Shown here piece by piece: positions 16,980 through 25,408 of a stretch of DNA of 64,000 nt. The notes under the pieces are model-generated. The model did no database searches and was not told where the DNA came from. It saw only the letters and a program-made list of their open reading frames with translations. Where the stretch lies: positions 7,778-71,777 of the forward strand of contig CAZELI010000009.1 of the NCBI GenBank assembly GCA_964512985.1, in the 5' to 3' direction. Origin of the DNA: CAYPGT01 sp964512985 (GTDB lineage Bacteria > Cyanobacteriota > Vampirovibrionia > LMEP-6097). Made by a program: the position numbers and the translations under genes. Position 1 is the first letter of the stretch, and each line of letters begins with the position of its first letter.

Positions 16980-17543
16980 TTATATTTTAGTCCAATCACT
17001 GTTTAAAAAGATATCAATATTCTGAGTTAATTCTTTAAGCCTTGGAAAATCACTGTCTTTGAAGTACTTAACATCTTTGGTCGTTACAAATTTAATTACT
17101 TGATCAACACTATCCATTAAGTTTATAGATAGTTTTTTCATTTGTTCTATAACTGAGTCTCTAAACTGTTCCAGTGTATCTTTTGAACGTAAGTTTCTTT
17201 GAGAGTCTTTGTGACATTTTACTGCTATGGCAATAAAGGAAGAAATATCTTCAATAATAGTAGGCAATAAACTTGTGATATGCCATAAAGCAGTATCTAA
17301 ATTATCTTCATTTGCTTTTGACAAATTTTCAAGTTCATTACGAAGATCAGTTATAGCTATTTGTACATAATCTTCTATTAAAGTCATTGAACCTGAACCA
17401 CTTTTAGCACCTGAGCAAGAACTTCCTGGAATATTAATTCCTAATGTTTTGAAATCTATTTCAAGGTTCTGAGGAAGGCTGAGCATTTGGCCAAAACCTT
17501 GAAAAATTTGATCTTTTAAAATATTTAATCCTTGAATTGACAT
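16980..17543 (-). CDS. Helical protein of unknown function
   Basis: 187 residues, largely helical after a Gly/Ser-rich stretch (GSSCSGAKSGSGSM, about 56-69). No membrane segment or known motif. It is convergent with the helicase, one base past its stop. Unusually for this window it has a good ribosome-binding site (GGAG, 7 nt before the ATG). Confidence 0.55.
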   Translation of the reverse strand: MSIQGLNILKDQIFQGFGQMLSLPQNLEIDFKTLGINIPGSSCSGAKSGSGSMTLIEDYVQIAITDLRNELENLSKANEDNLDTALWHITSLLPTIIEDISSFIAIAVKCHKDSQRNLRSKDTLEQFRDSVIEQMKKLSINLMDSVDQVIKFVTTKDVKYFKDSDFPRLKELTQNIDIFLNSDWTKI

Positions 17544-17616
17544 CTTGAGACTCCAAATAATATCATTTACTGAAGCTTTACTTTATAATATTGTAAATTA
17601 TGTTTTAGAGGGATTT

Positions 17617-18411
17617 TTAAATAACCTTCTCAAGCCCATACACCAAGCGATCTAAGTACATAACTTTCTCGCTAGCAAGTAAAATACCTGGCATAAAACT
17701 AGATCTATCGATGGTGTCATGTCTGAGTGTTAGTGTTTGTCCTTGTCCGCCTAATACTACTTCTTGGCTAGCAACGTAACCTTGTAATCTTAAGCTATGG
17801 ATAGGGATACCATAGTGAAGCTCTCCGCGAGATAGTTCTCCATGATGAGGACTTTTGTTTTTTCTGCCTTTAGCAGCGTCGGACATCATCTTTGCTGTTT
17901 TGATCGCAGTGCCTGACGGAGAATCTAACTTCTGATCATGATGTCTTTCGATGATCTCATATCTATCCATGTGCTTGACTGCCTCTGCTGCAAATTTCAT
18001 CATTAAGATTGCACCAAGCGAGAAATTAGGAGCAATGATGGCACCTGTGATATGTTTCTGAGTAAGTGCAGATAGTTCATTGATATCGTCATCAGTTAAA
18101 CCCGTGGCGCCTATCACTGGTCTCACTCCATTCTTCAATGCAAGTTTAGAATTAAGGAACACGCTATCAGGAGTCGTAAGTTCTACGAGTATATCTATCC
18201 CACCTCTGTGTAATTCTTCTTCTAAATTATCAGTAAGTTTTACACCTTGTTTTTTATAGTTCTCTATAGTTGTTTTATTTACGTCTGATAAATTTCTGAC
18301 GACGCCAAGTACTAACTCAAACTTGTCTGAATTTGCAAGAAAGGTTTGCATTGCTGATTCACCCATCCTACCGAGGGCGCCTGCGACTATTACTTTAGGT
18401 CTATGAGCCAT
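17617..18411 (-). CDS. dapB: 4-hydroxy-tetrahydrodipicolinate reductase
   Basis: NAD(P)H-dependent reduction step of the diaminopimelate/lysine pathway, feeding peptidoglycan and lysA. The Rossmann motif GALGRMG is at 11-17, the catalytic ERHHDQKLDSPSGTA contains the His-His and Lys residues, and GATGL and APNFSLGAI are present. Length 264 aa is standard. A TATAAT box 9 nt upstream of the ATG (18421-18426) predicts a leaderless transcript. Confidence 0.97.
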   Translation of the reverse strand: MAHRPKVIVAGALGRMGESAMQTFLANSDKFELVLGVVRNLSDVNKTTIENYKKQGVKLTDNLEEELHRGGIDILVELTTPDSVFLNSKLALKNGVRPVIGATGLTDDDINELSALTQKHITGAIIAPNFSLGAILMMKFAAEAVKHMDRYEIIERHHDQKLDSPSGTAIKTAKMMSDAAKGRKNKSPHHGELSRGELHYGIPIHSLRLQGYVASQEVVLGGQGQTLTLRHDTIDRSSFMPGILLASEKVMYLDRLVYGLEKVI

Positions 18412-18420
18412 ATGATTAAT

Positions 18421-18426
18421 ATTATA
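18421..18426 (-). promoter_or_regulatory. -10 box of dapB (leaderless)
   Basis: TATAAT on the minus strand, 9 nt from the ATG at 18411. It lies close to the divergent TAAAAT at 18441-18446. Confidence 0.55.
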
Positions 18427-18453
18427 CTAGGCTTGTGTTGTAAAATTTTACTT

Positions 18454-18618
18454 ATGAACAAATCCATAAGATATCTATTAAACTTTCTTAAAAAAGGACA
18501 TTATAAAACAGTACATTTTCGTGAAGTTGCAGTTAAACGATTTTTTGTTAAAATGCGACAGAGTGTATTCAATCATCCTCACCCAAAATCTTCAAGGCTT
18601 ATCACCCTATTAAAATAG
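18454..18618 (+). CDS. Possible 54-residue basic protein
   Basis: The ORF encodes a Lys/Arg/His-rich peptide beginning MNKSIRYLLNFLKKGHYKTV. It is supported mainly by a TAAAAT box exactly 7 nt before the ATG, the spacing seen at many real genes here. Against it, the last ~8 codons lie in a ~45-bp segment repeated at 20268-20312, next to the 3' end of another ATPase gene, so it may be a chance ORF over a gene-tail repeat. No homologue comes to mind. Confidence 0.3.
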   Translation: MNKSIRYLLNFLKKGHYKTVHFREVAVKRFFVKMRQSVFNHPHPKSSRLITLLK

Positions 18619-18625
18619 CCTCTCG

Positions 18626-20227
18626 CTAATAAACATTATACTCTTCAACCTTAAACTTGGTAATATTTCTTTCTGTCGAAGAGAACTCTACACCTATGAG
18701 TTTGATTGCTTTCCCGAGATGTAGATATTTTTCGTAGTATTTCTTCTCGTGAATTTGGGCTATCGCTGCTTCTGGTGATTCATCCATCTTAAGTTCCCAG
18801 ATATATATCGCATCAGCAGTCTCTACTACCATATCTGATCTACCAATATTGGTCTGGGCTTCTGCTTGAGGGCGTAAACCTAATACTTCAAACACGGCAT
18901 AAATCAGGGATTGATAGTAATTTTCTTTCTGCTTAATTTCGCTAGATTGCTTTTCTTGGATACTATATGGAATAGAGGCGAAGAATGATTTGAGTATTTC
19001 AAAACAAGAATTCAGATCACCTTTCTCTATCAATTCTCTGATCTTTTCCGTATAACCAATACTAGAAGCGCCATCGATACTATAACTGAGAAGATAACTC
19101 ATGAAGCCATGCTCAACTTCTTTATTCGGATAATCTAGAGGATAGGCACGATTCTTAATGGGCTTACTTGAAGAGATCGTTAAATACCCAGTCTGAAATA
19201 AAGTTGCAAGTAAAGGAATCTTCTTAATATCAAAATTACCTAAATCAGCGTCTGCTGCTAACTGCTTATCCATCTCACGTAAATTAAAATTTTGTTTTTC
19301 AATCAAGCCTATTAAGAAACCAGGTGTCCCTGTCGCAAACCAGTGCTCAGTAAATTGTTTGGTATCAAATAAAAGCAGTGTTGAAAATGGATTATAAACC
19401 TTAGTATCGGTCTCTGTAAATCGATAGCCGTTATACCACTTCTTAATAGTTTCTAATAATTCATCACGACTAGTGAATTTGTATCCAGAATTAAACTCTG
19501 CATACAGGTCTATGTATTCCTTAAAATTAAGTTCTAGCTCCCCCTGAGTATAACCACAGATAGAAGCAAAGCGATTATCCATTGAGATGTCTTTTAGATT
19601 ATTCAATCCCGAGAATATGGAGACCTTTGAGAACCTGCTAACTCCAGTAAGGAAGATAAATTTAATAGAGCCCCCTTCTGCTTTTAATATAGAGTAAAAG
19701 CTCCTGAGGGCTTCTCTGATTTCTTCGGCAATCACTGTCTTGCTGAGATTATCGAGTATCGGTTTATCATATTCATCTACAAGCACCACTATTTGTTGTT
19801 TATATTTTTTTGATAGGTCTAAAATTAAATTACTGAAAATATTCTCTAATAAAGATCCCCTAAGCTTTATTTCGTGTTCGATTGCAATGTTCTCTAGTAG
19901 ATCTTTCAGGCTGATCTTTAGATTCTCAGCTGAAGTTTTATCCGTGACAGTCATGTCGAGTCTGACCACTGGATACTTTTCCCATTTATAGTCAGAACTA
20001 TCTATCCATAAACCTTTAAATAATTCTCTTCTGTTTTGAAATAATGCTTCTATGGTGGAGAGGAGTAAAGATTTACCAAAGCGTCGAGGACGAGAGAGAA
20101 AGTACACTTCTCCACCTTCAACGAGGTCATATACTAATTGAGTTTTATCAACATAGGTATACCCATTTTCAATGATCTTCTCAAAAGTCTGTATGCCGAT
20201 TGGTAAGGGTTTGAGCTTGTCTGCCAT
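18626..20227 (-). CDS. AAA-ATPase-like protein with PD-(D/E)XK nuclease domain
   Basis: A 533-residue member of the widespread AAA_AAA-like plus DUF1703-type family. The N-terminus (PLPIGIQTFEKII...YVDKTQLVYDL) is characteristic, with a P-loop-like RPRRFGKSLLLST and a Walker B VVLVDEYDKPIL. The C-terminal domain carries the PD-(D/E)XK pattern: GRSDMVVET, then IYIWELKMD. These genes are mobile and often multi-copy; their function is not established (a transposon or defence link is suspected). TGATATAAT lies 6 nt before the ATG. The 3' flank is repeated beyond the pseudogene at 20303. Confidence 0.85.
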   Translation of the reverse strand: MADKLKPLPIGIQTFEKIIENGYTYVDKTQLVYDLVEGGEVYFLSRPRRFGKSLLLSTIEALFQNRRELFKGLWIDSSDYKWEKYPVVRLDMTVTDKTSAENLKISLKDLLENIAIEHEIKLRGSLLENIFSNLILDLSKKYKQQIVVLVDEYDKPILDNLSKTVIAEEIREALRSFYSILKAEGGSIKFIFLTGVSRFSKVSIFSGLNNLKDISMDNRFASICGYTQGELELNFKEYIDLYAEFNSGYKFTSRDELLETIKKWYNGYRFTETDTKVYNPFSTLLLFDTKQFTEHWFATGTPGFLIGLIEKQNFNLREMDKQLAADADLGNFDIKKIPLLATLFQTGYLTISSSKPIKNRAYPLDYPNKEVEHGFMSYLLSYSIDGASSIGYTEKIRELIEKGDLNSCFEILKSFFASIPYSIQEKQSSEIKQKENYYQSLIYAVFEVLGLRPQAEAQTNIGRSDMVVETADAIYIWELKMDESPEAAIAQIHEKKYYEKYLHLGKAIKLIGVEFSSTERNITKFKVEEYNVY

Positions 20228-20302
20228 ACGGTGATTATATCACGGCACTATTTGCTCACCAAAACTCCTCAAGGCTTATCACTCTATCAAAATAGCCTCT
20301 TG

Positions 20303-20491
20303 CTAATAATGCTTTCTTTCAAACTCGTTAATCACCTTCGTTGAGACAGGGGCTTCTGTATATTTGATCTCACAAATAGTATAAACCTTATCGGATTTGT
20401 CATAGAGTAGATCTATCAAATGCAAATCCGAAGTAGAATGATTGTACCCTGAAATCCTTTCTGCTAGAGAGTCTTGAACATGTTTGTTATC
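20303..20491 (-). pseudogene. 3' remnant of a second ATPase/nuclease-domain gene
   Basis: An open minus-strand frame without a start ends at a TAG (20303-20305). It encodes LHLIDLLYDKSDKVYTICEI, then KYTEAPVSTKVINEFERKHY. This is the C-terminal DUF234-like/PD-(D/E)XK region of archaeal-type AAA ATPases (ID...CEIK...). It is cut upstream by an in-frame TGA near 20491. Its 3' flank is nearly identical to that of the gene ending at 18626. The rest of the protein is missing. Confidence 0.7.
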
Positions 20492-20516
20492 AGCTCAGCC
20501 AAATAGGCCTATTTCA

Positions 20517-20585
20517 GTAGCTAATTGGCTGAAACTTCCTGGAATCTTCCAGCCAATTGAGGGTGTTTTGGTAGCTAATTGGCTG
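20517..20585. repeat. Direct and inverted GTAGCTAATTGGCTG repeats upstream of rph
   Basis: GTAGCTAATTGGCTG occurs at 20517-20531 and 20571-20585, with the inverted CAGCCAATTG between them (20550-20559) and a further CAGCCAAAT-like piece at about 20494. The second copy ends about 25 bp before the rph -10 box. Confidence 0.65.
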
Positions 20586-20610
20586 GATGCTAGAATGCTT
20601 ATTTACAGGC

Positions 20611-20616
20611 TATAAT
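20611..20616 (+). promoter_or_regulatory. -10 box of rph (leaderless)
   Basis: TATAAT, 6 nt before ATG 20623. It lies inside the longer ORF that begins at 20587, which argues against that upstream start. Confidence 0.55.
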
Positions 20617-20622
20617 GAAACC

Positions 20623-21420
20623 ATGGTAACAACTATAGTAGAGAGATTAGACGCAAGAAAAGTAGATCAATTACGTCCTTATAGTTTTGAGAGAAATTTT
20701 ATTAAAACAGCAGAAGGTTCTTGTTTAGTGACTTGTGGTGAGACAAGAGTAATAGTTACTGCAAAGATAGAGCCTAATCTTCCTCCGCATCTTAGAGAGG
20801 TAGGTGGGCAAGGTTGGATTACAGCGGAATATTCTATGCTTCCAGGTTCTTCGCATGAGCGTATAGGGCGTGAACGTAATAAAGCTAATAGCAGATCATT
20901 AGAGATACAGAGACTCATAGGTCGCTCACTAAGAGCAATGATAGATATGAAAGCGATGCCTCCTATTACTATTAATATAGATGCTGATGTAATTCAGGCT
21001 GATGGCGGCACGCGCACGGCTAGCATTACTGGAGCTTACGTTGCAGTTTATGATTGTCTTAGATATTTACAGAAAAACGGTGTGAAAGTTAGAGCTGCGC
21101 GAGGTAGTCAGAATGCTGATGCTAATGGCATGGTTCATTTAGAGTGTTTCAAGAATGGACTGCCGATTATGAATCAGATTGCTGCTATTTCTGTTGGCAT
21201 TAGAAATAATGTAGCTCTCTTAGATTTGAATTATGAAGAAGATAGTAGCGCGCAGGCTGATGGTAATTTTATTCTTACAAGTAAAGGTGAGATTATAGAA
21301 ATCCAAGCTACTGCAGAAGATGGAGTAATAAGTTCTGCTCAATTTCAGTCTATGTTTGTACTAGCTGAGCAGGGTGTCAAAGAGCTTTGTGAACTCCAGA
21401 ATCAAGCCTTAAACAGTTAG
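20623..21420 (+). CDS. rph: Ribonuclease PH
   Basis: Phosphorolytic 3'-5' exoribonuclease that trims tRNA 3' ends. Family motifs: DARKVDQLRPYSFERNFIKT at the N-terminus, GWITAEYSMLPGSSHER, EIQRLIGRSLRAM, TINIDADVIQADGGTRTASI and NFILTSKGEIIEIQATAEDG. Length from 20623 is 265 aa, slightly longer than the usual ~240-255. An upstream ATG at 20587 would add 12 residues but overlaps the promoter, so 20623 is preferred. Confidence 0.95.
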   Translation: MVTTIVERLDARKVDQLRPYSFERNFIKTAEGSCLVTCGETRVIVTAKIEPNLPPHLREVGGQGWITAEYSMLPGSSHERIGRERNKANSRSLEIQRLIGRSLRAMIDMKAMPPITINIDADVIQADGGTRTASITGAYVAVYDCLRYLQKNGVKVRAARGSQNADANGMVHLECFKNGLPIMNQIAAISVGIRNNVALLDLNYEEDSSAQADGNFILTSKGEIIEIQATAEDGVISSAQFQSMFVLAEQGVKELCELQNQALNS

Positions 21421-21447
21421 GATAATTCCTTATTTCTCCTGAGGGCT

Positions 21448-21473
21448 AACCCCTCTAAGGTTAAGAGAGGGTT
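21448..21473. terminator. Hairpin downstream of rph
   Basis: AACCCCTCT and AGAGGGTT form an ~8-bp stem with one bulge around AAGGTTAAG. There is no T-run (GTTAAAACTA follows), so a terminator role is only suggestive. Confidence 0.35.
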
Positions 21474-21584
21474 AAAACTACCGTAAAACCTCAATATTTT
21501 AGGCTAATTATCATCTTCTATATCAAAAATCCTTAGTTCTTAACCTTATATAGTCACAAGCAAGGATGGTTTTAGGTTAGAGAA

Positions 21585-21797
21585 ATGACGACAGAAAGCA
21601 AAAAATATAAACTAAGTCAAGAAGAAAAACTAAGAATGTCTAACCGCATTAATTATTTTAGAACTATGCCTGCGCATATTCTTAAAACTGCAGCTAATTT
21701 AGAAGCTGGTATTCGTAATCTTACTAATGAGATTGTTAATCATGAAATTAAATCGGTTCTAGTTAACGGTAGAATCATGATTTTAAATATGAACTAA
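21585..21797 (+). CDS. Small protein of unknown function (70 aa)
   Basis: A hydrophilic N-terminus (TTESKKYKLSQEEKLRMSNR) is followed by a helix with PAHILKTAANLEAGIRNLTN. Its size and position between core genes made me consider RNA polymerase omega, but the RpoZ signature is not evident. No membrane segment. Coding is supported by composition and a clean isolated ORF. Confidence 0.5.
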   Translation: MTTESKKYKLSQEEKLRMSNRINYFRTMPAHILKTAANLEAGIRNLTNEIVNHEIKSVLVNGRIMILNMN

Positions 21798-21818
21798 TCG
21801 TCATCCTGAGGTTTGATT

Positions 21819-21972
21819 TAAGAGAACCGGCACCCGTAATCCGTCATCGCGAGGAGCGCGTAGCGCGACGTGGCGATCCACTCTTAAGCATGAATGATTT
21901 AGACTTTAGAGTGGATTGCTTCGCTCCACTTCGTTCCGCTCGCAATGACGGCGACGGGTATTGGTTCTCTTA
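21819..21972. repeat. Palindromic repeat, family B, with outer inverted flanks
   Basis: The core (21842-21950) runs from CGTCATCGCGAGGAGCGCG to its complement. It has a GCGCG-TA-GCGCG-type tip on the left and CGGAACGAAGTGGAGCG on the right (minus-strand reading). It is enclosed by TAAGAGAACC (21819) and GGTTCTCTTA (21963-21972). The ACGGGTATYGGTTCTCTTA flank recurs at about 25364-25382, and a lone CGTCATCCTGAGG fragment lies at about 21799. Confidence 0.75.
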
Positions 21973-22005
21973 AATTGGCTATGTAACACTCTACAAGCCT
22001 CATGT

Positions 22006-22011
22006 TAAAAT
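22006..22011 (+). promoter_or_regulatory. -10 box of the ABC permease gene
   Basis: Extended -10 TGT-TAAAAT overlaps the first ATG (22002) and lies 8 nt before an in-frame GTG at 22020. This points to GTG as the leaderless start. Confidence 0.4.
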
Positions 22012-22019
22012 GGCTCAAG

Positions 22020-22841
22020 GTGCTTAACGATATTCAAAACAGAATAACAGCAGCGAAGGTCGGTGACTATAAGTTTATTAAGCATCGTTATATCCATCGC
22101 TTTGTATTCTTTGCGATACTTTTATGTTTTTGGGAATTAATTGTTAGATTAGAGTTTTATCCTAGATATCTTTTACCTAGTCCTACGGATGTTGTTGAAT
22201 CTTTGTATTTTGGATTTAAGGAAGCTGATTATTTATTAGCTATATTTGAATCATTACGTAGGCTTTGTATTGGATATATTATTGCTGTCTTATTAGGTTC
22301 TTTAGCTGGTTTGGGGATAGCACGCTATCGTTTCTTGGATAATAGTGTTGGTGCTTCTTTGACAGCTTTGCAATCAATTCCGAGTGTGGCTTGGGTGCCA
22401 CTTGCGCTCTTGTGGTTTGGTATTTCTGAAGCTGCGGTTCTGTTTATAGTTATCTTAGAAGCATTTATACCTTGTGCTTTAGGGGTGCGTACTGGAGTTA
22501 TGACTATCCCCCGTGAGATTATAAGAGCTGCTCAGACACTTGGTTCTAAGAATATAGATTTATATGCCAGAGTAATTTTCCCTGCTATTATTCCTCAGTT
22601 TGTCAGTAGTTTACGTTTAAGCTGGGCATTTGCGTGGAGAGCTTTGATTGCTGGTGAGTTGTTTGTATCTGGCTTAGGGATAGGACAGGTATTAGAGTTA
22701 GGTAGAAGCTTAGCTGATATGTCTCAAGTATTGTCTATGATTCTTATCATCGCTATATTAGGATATCTAAGTGACAATGTATTCTTTAGAGGAATAGAAA
22801 AACGCGTAAATAAAATGTGGGGTTTAGAAGTACATTCATGA
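22020..22841 (+). CDS. ABC transporter permease, SsuC/TauC/NrtB type
   Basis: Inner-membrane subunit of a nitrate/sulfonate/taurine-family importer, with about six membrane segments. The EAA-like coupling loop reads AAQTLGSKNIDLYARVIFPA and is followed by LRLSWAFAWRALIAGEL. SIPSVAWVPLALLWFG is a family hallmark. Start: the ATG at 22002 lies on the -10 box, so GTG 22020 is preferred; the difference is six residues. It overlaps the next gene by ATGA (translational coupling). No substrate-binding protein is adjacent, so the substrate is unknown. Confidence 0.88.
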   Translation: MLNDIQNRITAAKVGDYKFIKHRYIHRFVFFAILLCFWELIVRLEFYPRYLLPSPTDVVESLYFGFKEADYLLAIFESLRRLCIGYIIAVLLGSLAGLGIARYRFLDNSVGASLTALQSIPSVAWVPLALLWFGISEAAVLFIVILEAFIPCALGVRTGVMTIPREIIRAAQTLGSKNIDLYARVIFPAIIPQFVSSLRLSWAFAWRALIAGELFVSGLGIGQVLELGRSLADMSQVLSMILIIAILGYLSDNVFFRGIEKRVNKMWGLEVHS

Positions 22842-23602
22842 CATTATTAATTAAAGATGCTTCATTAATTTATCAAGGTGCAAGGCACAAGGGTGACTAC
22901 ATACTTAGAGGTATTAATCTTGAGATTAGAGATGGCGAGTTTACTTGTTTGCTCGGACCTAGTGGTTGCGGTAAAAGTTCTTTATTAGGATTAATTGCTG
23001 GTTTTGTGAAAACTAGTTCTGGAGAGATTTTGATGGCTGGAAAGAAGGTTACTAGACCAGATATTAATAGGACTTTGATTTTTCAAGAGTATGCATTGTT
23101 TCCTTGGCTTAATGTTATAGAGAATGTTGCTTTTGGATTAAAGTATCAAATAAAAAGCAAAGAAGAAAGATTTGCTCTAGCTTCCAAATACCTCAAGATG
23201 GTGGGTTTACTTGATCACGCTAAAGATCGTATTTCTCAACTCTCGGGTGGGATGAAGCAGAGAGTTGCTATTGCACGTGCTTTTGTCGTGAAACCAGATC
23301 TATTGTTGCTGGATGAACCATTTGGAGCTTTAGATGATCAATCGCGTTCTAACATGCAGAAACTTATAACAGAAATATGGTCTGAGTTAAAGACTACGAT
23401 TGTGTTTGTCACGCATAGTATTGATGAGGCTCTGGTTCTTGCAGACAGAATTATTATTATGGGTAAGTCTTCTGATAAATTTCAGTCAGGCGAGATTAAA
23501 GCTGATATTACTATTAGTGCAGCTAGACCTCGCTCTCTAGCTAATCTCAATGGTTATAGAGATCAGGTATTGAATGCCTTATATAATGATGCCGTTATTT
23601 AG
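22838..23602 (+). CDS. ABC transporter ATP-binding protein, SsuB/TauB/NrtD type
   Basis: ATPase partner of the preceding permease. Walker A GPSGCGKSS, Q-loop FQEYALFPW, signature LSGGMKQR, Walker B LLLLDEPFGALDD and switch histidine VTHS are all intact. The ATG at 22838 overlaps the permease TGA; an earlier in-frame ATG (22817) would overlap more and is less likely. About 254 aa. Confidence 0.92.
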   Translation: MTLLIKDASLIYQGARHKGDYILRGINLEIRDGEFTCLLGPSGCGKSSLLGLIAGFVKTSSGEILMAGKKVTRPDINRTLIFQEYALFPWLNVIENVAFGLKYQIKSKEERFALASKYLKMVGLLDHAKDRISQLSGGMKQRVAIARAFVVKPDLLLLDEPFGALDDQSRSNMQKLITEIWSELKTTIVFVTHSIDEALVLADRIIIMGKSSDKFQSGEIKADITISAARPRSLANLNGYRDQVLNALYNDAVI

Positions 23603-24989
23603 CCTTTAGCTCATTGCCTACGCGCCACTTAGTCATTTGATTGATGAGCATTTTCATTCCAAAAATCAATAATGAATGTAGAGCAAATCCTTGGTATAAA
23701 ACTTTCGCATGTATATTTCTAGCTTCTTTTTCAAGTGCAGGATCATGACGTACTCTATGAAGTACTTGTTGTATTTTAGCTGGTTCGGCTATGACTCGAT
23801 TAATGTCTTGCGGCTCTATTAAGATTCCTCTCTCAACTCCAAATTTCTTGGCAAGTTTAGCATCATTATGTTGTGCCAATGTACCATTAGTAAGATGATG
23901 ACCAAACCACCAACTCATGTTAACCGTAAATGAGGTCAGTAGATTCTCGAAGAATTCATTTCTACCTTGTGATGAAAACAGCATGCCAAGAATGTTTGGC
24001 ACCATAACAAACGAAACCATTAAACCTAATTTAGGGAAAATTCCATGAGTCATGTCCCATTGATTCTTGATCATTTGTAACCAAGGGGATTGTTTGACGG
24101 CTTCTTTATCTTCTAGTCTATTTAGTAGAAAATAATTAATTAGAGGACTAGAAGCTATAGCTCCTATATTACCTACAATTTGCCACCATTTAAGTTTACT
24201 TGCGTCACCAGTTTTCTTAGCGTCTTCTTTAGTTTCATAGTTTATGGTCCCAGTGAAACTATCCTGTCCCAAGATATATTTTCTGAATAATCTATTAGTT
24301 AAGAACTGAGATCCCCATAAACATCCCTCAACGAAGCTTCCACTCTGGATTGTAGATTTTTTGAGTTGTTTAATTCGTTCTAATTTGCCATCATCAATTA
24401 CAAAATCATCAGCAAATTTTTTAATTGCTTTAGCTCTATTTAGATAGTATGCTTCCTTACTTTTACTGTCACGATATAGTGTTGCTATAAATCCATTGTC
24501 TTCAGGTTCTTCTTCTTTAATCCTCTGAATTCCTTGCATCAGAGTTTCATGATTGTCTAGATCCTTCATTTGAAAGAGCATGTAATGATCAATATCCTTA
24601 AGCTCCTCCGCTTTCATTATTGATTTACCAAAATATTTTCCGAAATATTTAGTAATATAAGGAATAGTGATCATGGCAGAGAGTGAGTAAACTGCCTGGT
24701 AGAGAGCTTCTGCGGTACTATATACATTACGAGTGAGAGCCGCAAGTACCATGGGAATTTCCCAGCCCGTTAAATCTAATGCAGAACGAAAAATAGATTC
24801 TCGCGAACAAACTATTTCTGCAATGTTACGAGCTTTCTCCCAGAGTTTTGTTTGTGATTTTTCTGCTGTACTAATTCTTGTAGTAGTACTTATTTCGTTT
24901 TCATCTAATCTGTTAATAAGCCCAAGCGGAATTTCTTTCGCTTGGGAAATCGTCTGTGTGATGTTCGGTATTTCAGCTGTTATTTGCAT
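23595..24989 (-). CDS. Membrane-associated protein of unknown function
   Basis: 464 residues. Several hydrophobic stretches could span or attach to the membrane: around 80-115 (EIPMVLAALTR...SAMITIPYI), ~275-292, ~320-340 (KLGLMVSFVMVPNILGMLF) and ~440-455. A charged region sits between. No family is recognised. It overlaps the 3' end of the ABC ATPase gene by 8 bp (convergent). It has no obvious partner and may be lineage-specific. Confidence 0.6.
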   Translation of the reverse strand: MQITAEIPNITQTISQAKEIPLGLINRLDENEISTTTRISTAEKSQTKLWEKARNIAEIVCSRESIFRSALDLTGWEIPMVLAALTRNVYSTAEALYQAVYSLSAMITIPYITKYFGKYFGKSIMKAEELKDIDHYMLFQMKDLDNHETLMQGIQRIKEEEPEDNGFIATLYRDSKSKEAYYLNRAKAIKKFADDFVIDDGKLERIKQLKKSTIQSGSFVEGCLWGSQFLTNRLFRKYILGQDSFTGTINYETKEDAKKTGDASKLKWWQIVGNIGAIASSPLINYFLLNRLEDKEAVKQSPWLQMIKNQWDMTHGIFPKLGLMVSFVMVPNILGMLFSSQGRNEFFENLLTSFTVNMSWWFGHHLTNGTLAQHNDAKLAKKFGVERGILIEPQDINRVIAEPAKIQQVLHRVRHDPALEKEARNIHAKVLYQGFALHSLLIFGMKMLINQMTKWRVGNELKAK

Positions 24990-25212
24990 TCAGTTACAAA
25001 AGAATATCGGGCCAAACTATATTATTTTGTTGTTTAGTCAATATTTTTTCGACGATTTGATCTATACGTATAGATCAAATCATTTCCGTGAATATTTTAA
25101 TTTAGATTGACATCTAAGAAACATTAAAATTCACATAATTTCAGAAAGATTTGTAATTACTTGATTGGTGTATTTTGTTGATCTCGACTGGGTTCAACTT
25201 AAACCAAAAGTT

Positions 25213-25317
25213 CGTCATCCTGAGGAGGAGCCGAAGGCGACGACGTAAGGATCCACTGCTAAGAAACCTCATGAAGTGGATCCTTACGGTCGGGCTTCGC
25301 CCTCCCTCAGGATGACG
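25213..25317. repeat. Palindromic repeat, family A (copy 3)
   Basis: CGTCATCCTGAGGAGGAGCCGAAGGCGACGACG on the left (GCC-GAA-GGC tip) and the GGGC-GAA-GCCC tip on the right. The following 25340-25382 stretch repeats the outer flank of the family-B element at 21819-21972. Together they fill the 25110-25390 gap before dnaX. Confidence 0.85.
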
Positions 25318-25393
25318 GCACCGTCCTTAAGTTGACGCCTATACTTACAGCAATGACGGCTACGGGTATCGGTTCTCTTAATAGGTAATAGGC

Positions 25394-25399
25394 TAAAAT
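25394..25399 (+). promoter_or_regulatory. -10 box of dnaX (leaderless)
   Basis: GGC-TAAAAT, 9 nt before the dnaX ATG. Confidence 0.5.
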
Positions 25400-25408
25400 A
25401 AGTTTCTA

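Noticed and set aside
20587..20622. Upstream ATG extending rph by 12 residues
   Set aside because: A TATAAT box lies between it and ATG 20623, and RNase PH proteins begin near the latter.
21585..21797. RNA polymerase omega subunit
   Set aside because: Size and context are suggestive, but the omega N-terminal motif and KRARQ-type core are not visible.
24733..25110. 125-codon plus-strand ORF opposite the membrane-associated protein gene
   Set aside because: Almost all of it is the complement of the 5' half of gene 23595-24989, which has better composition; no start signals of its own.
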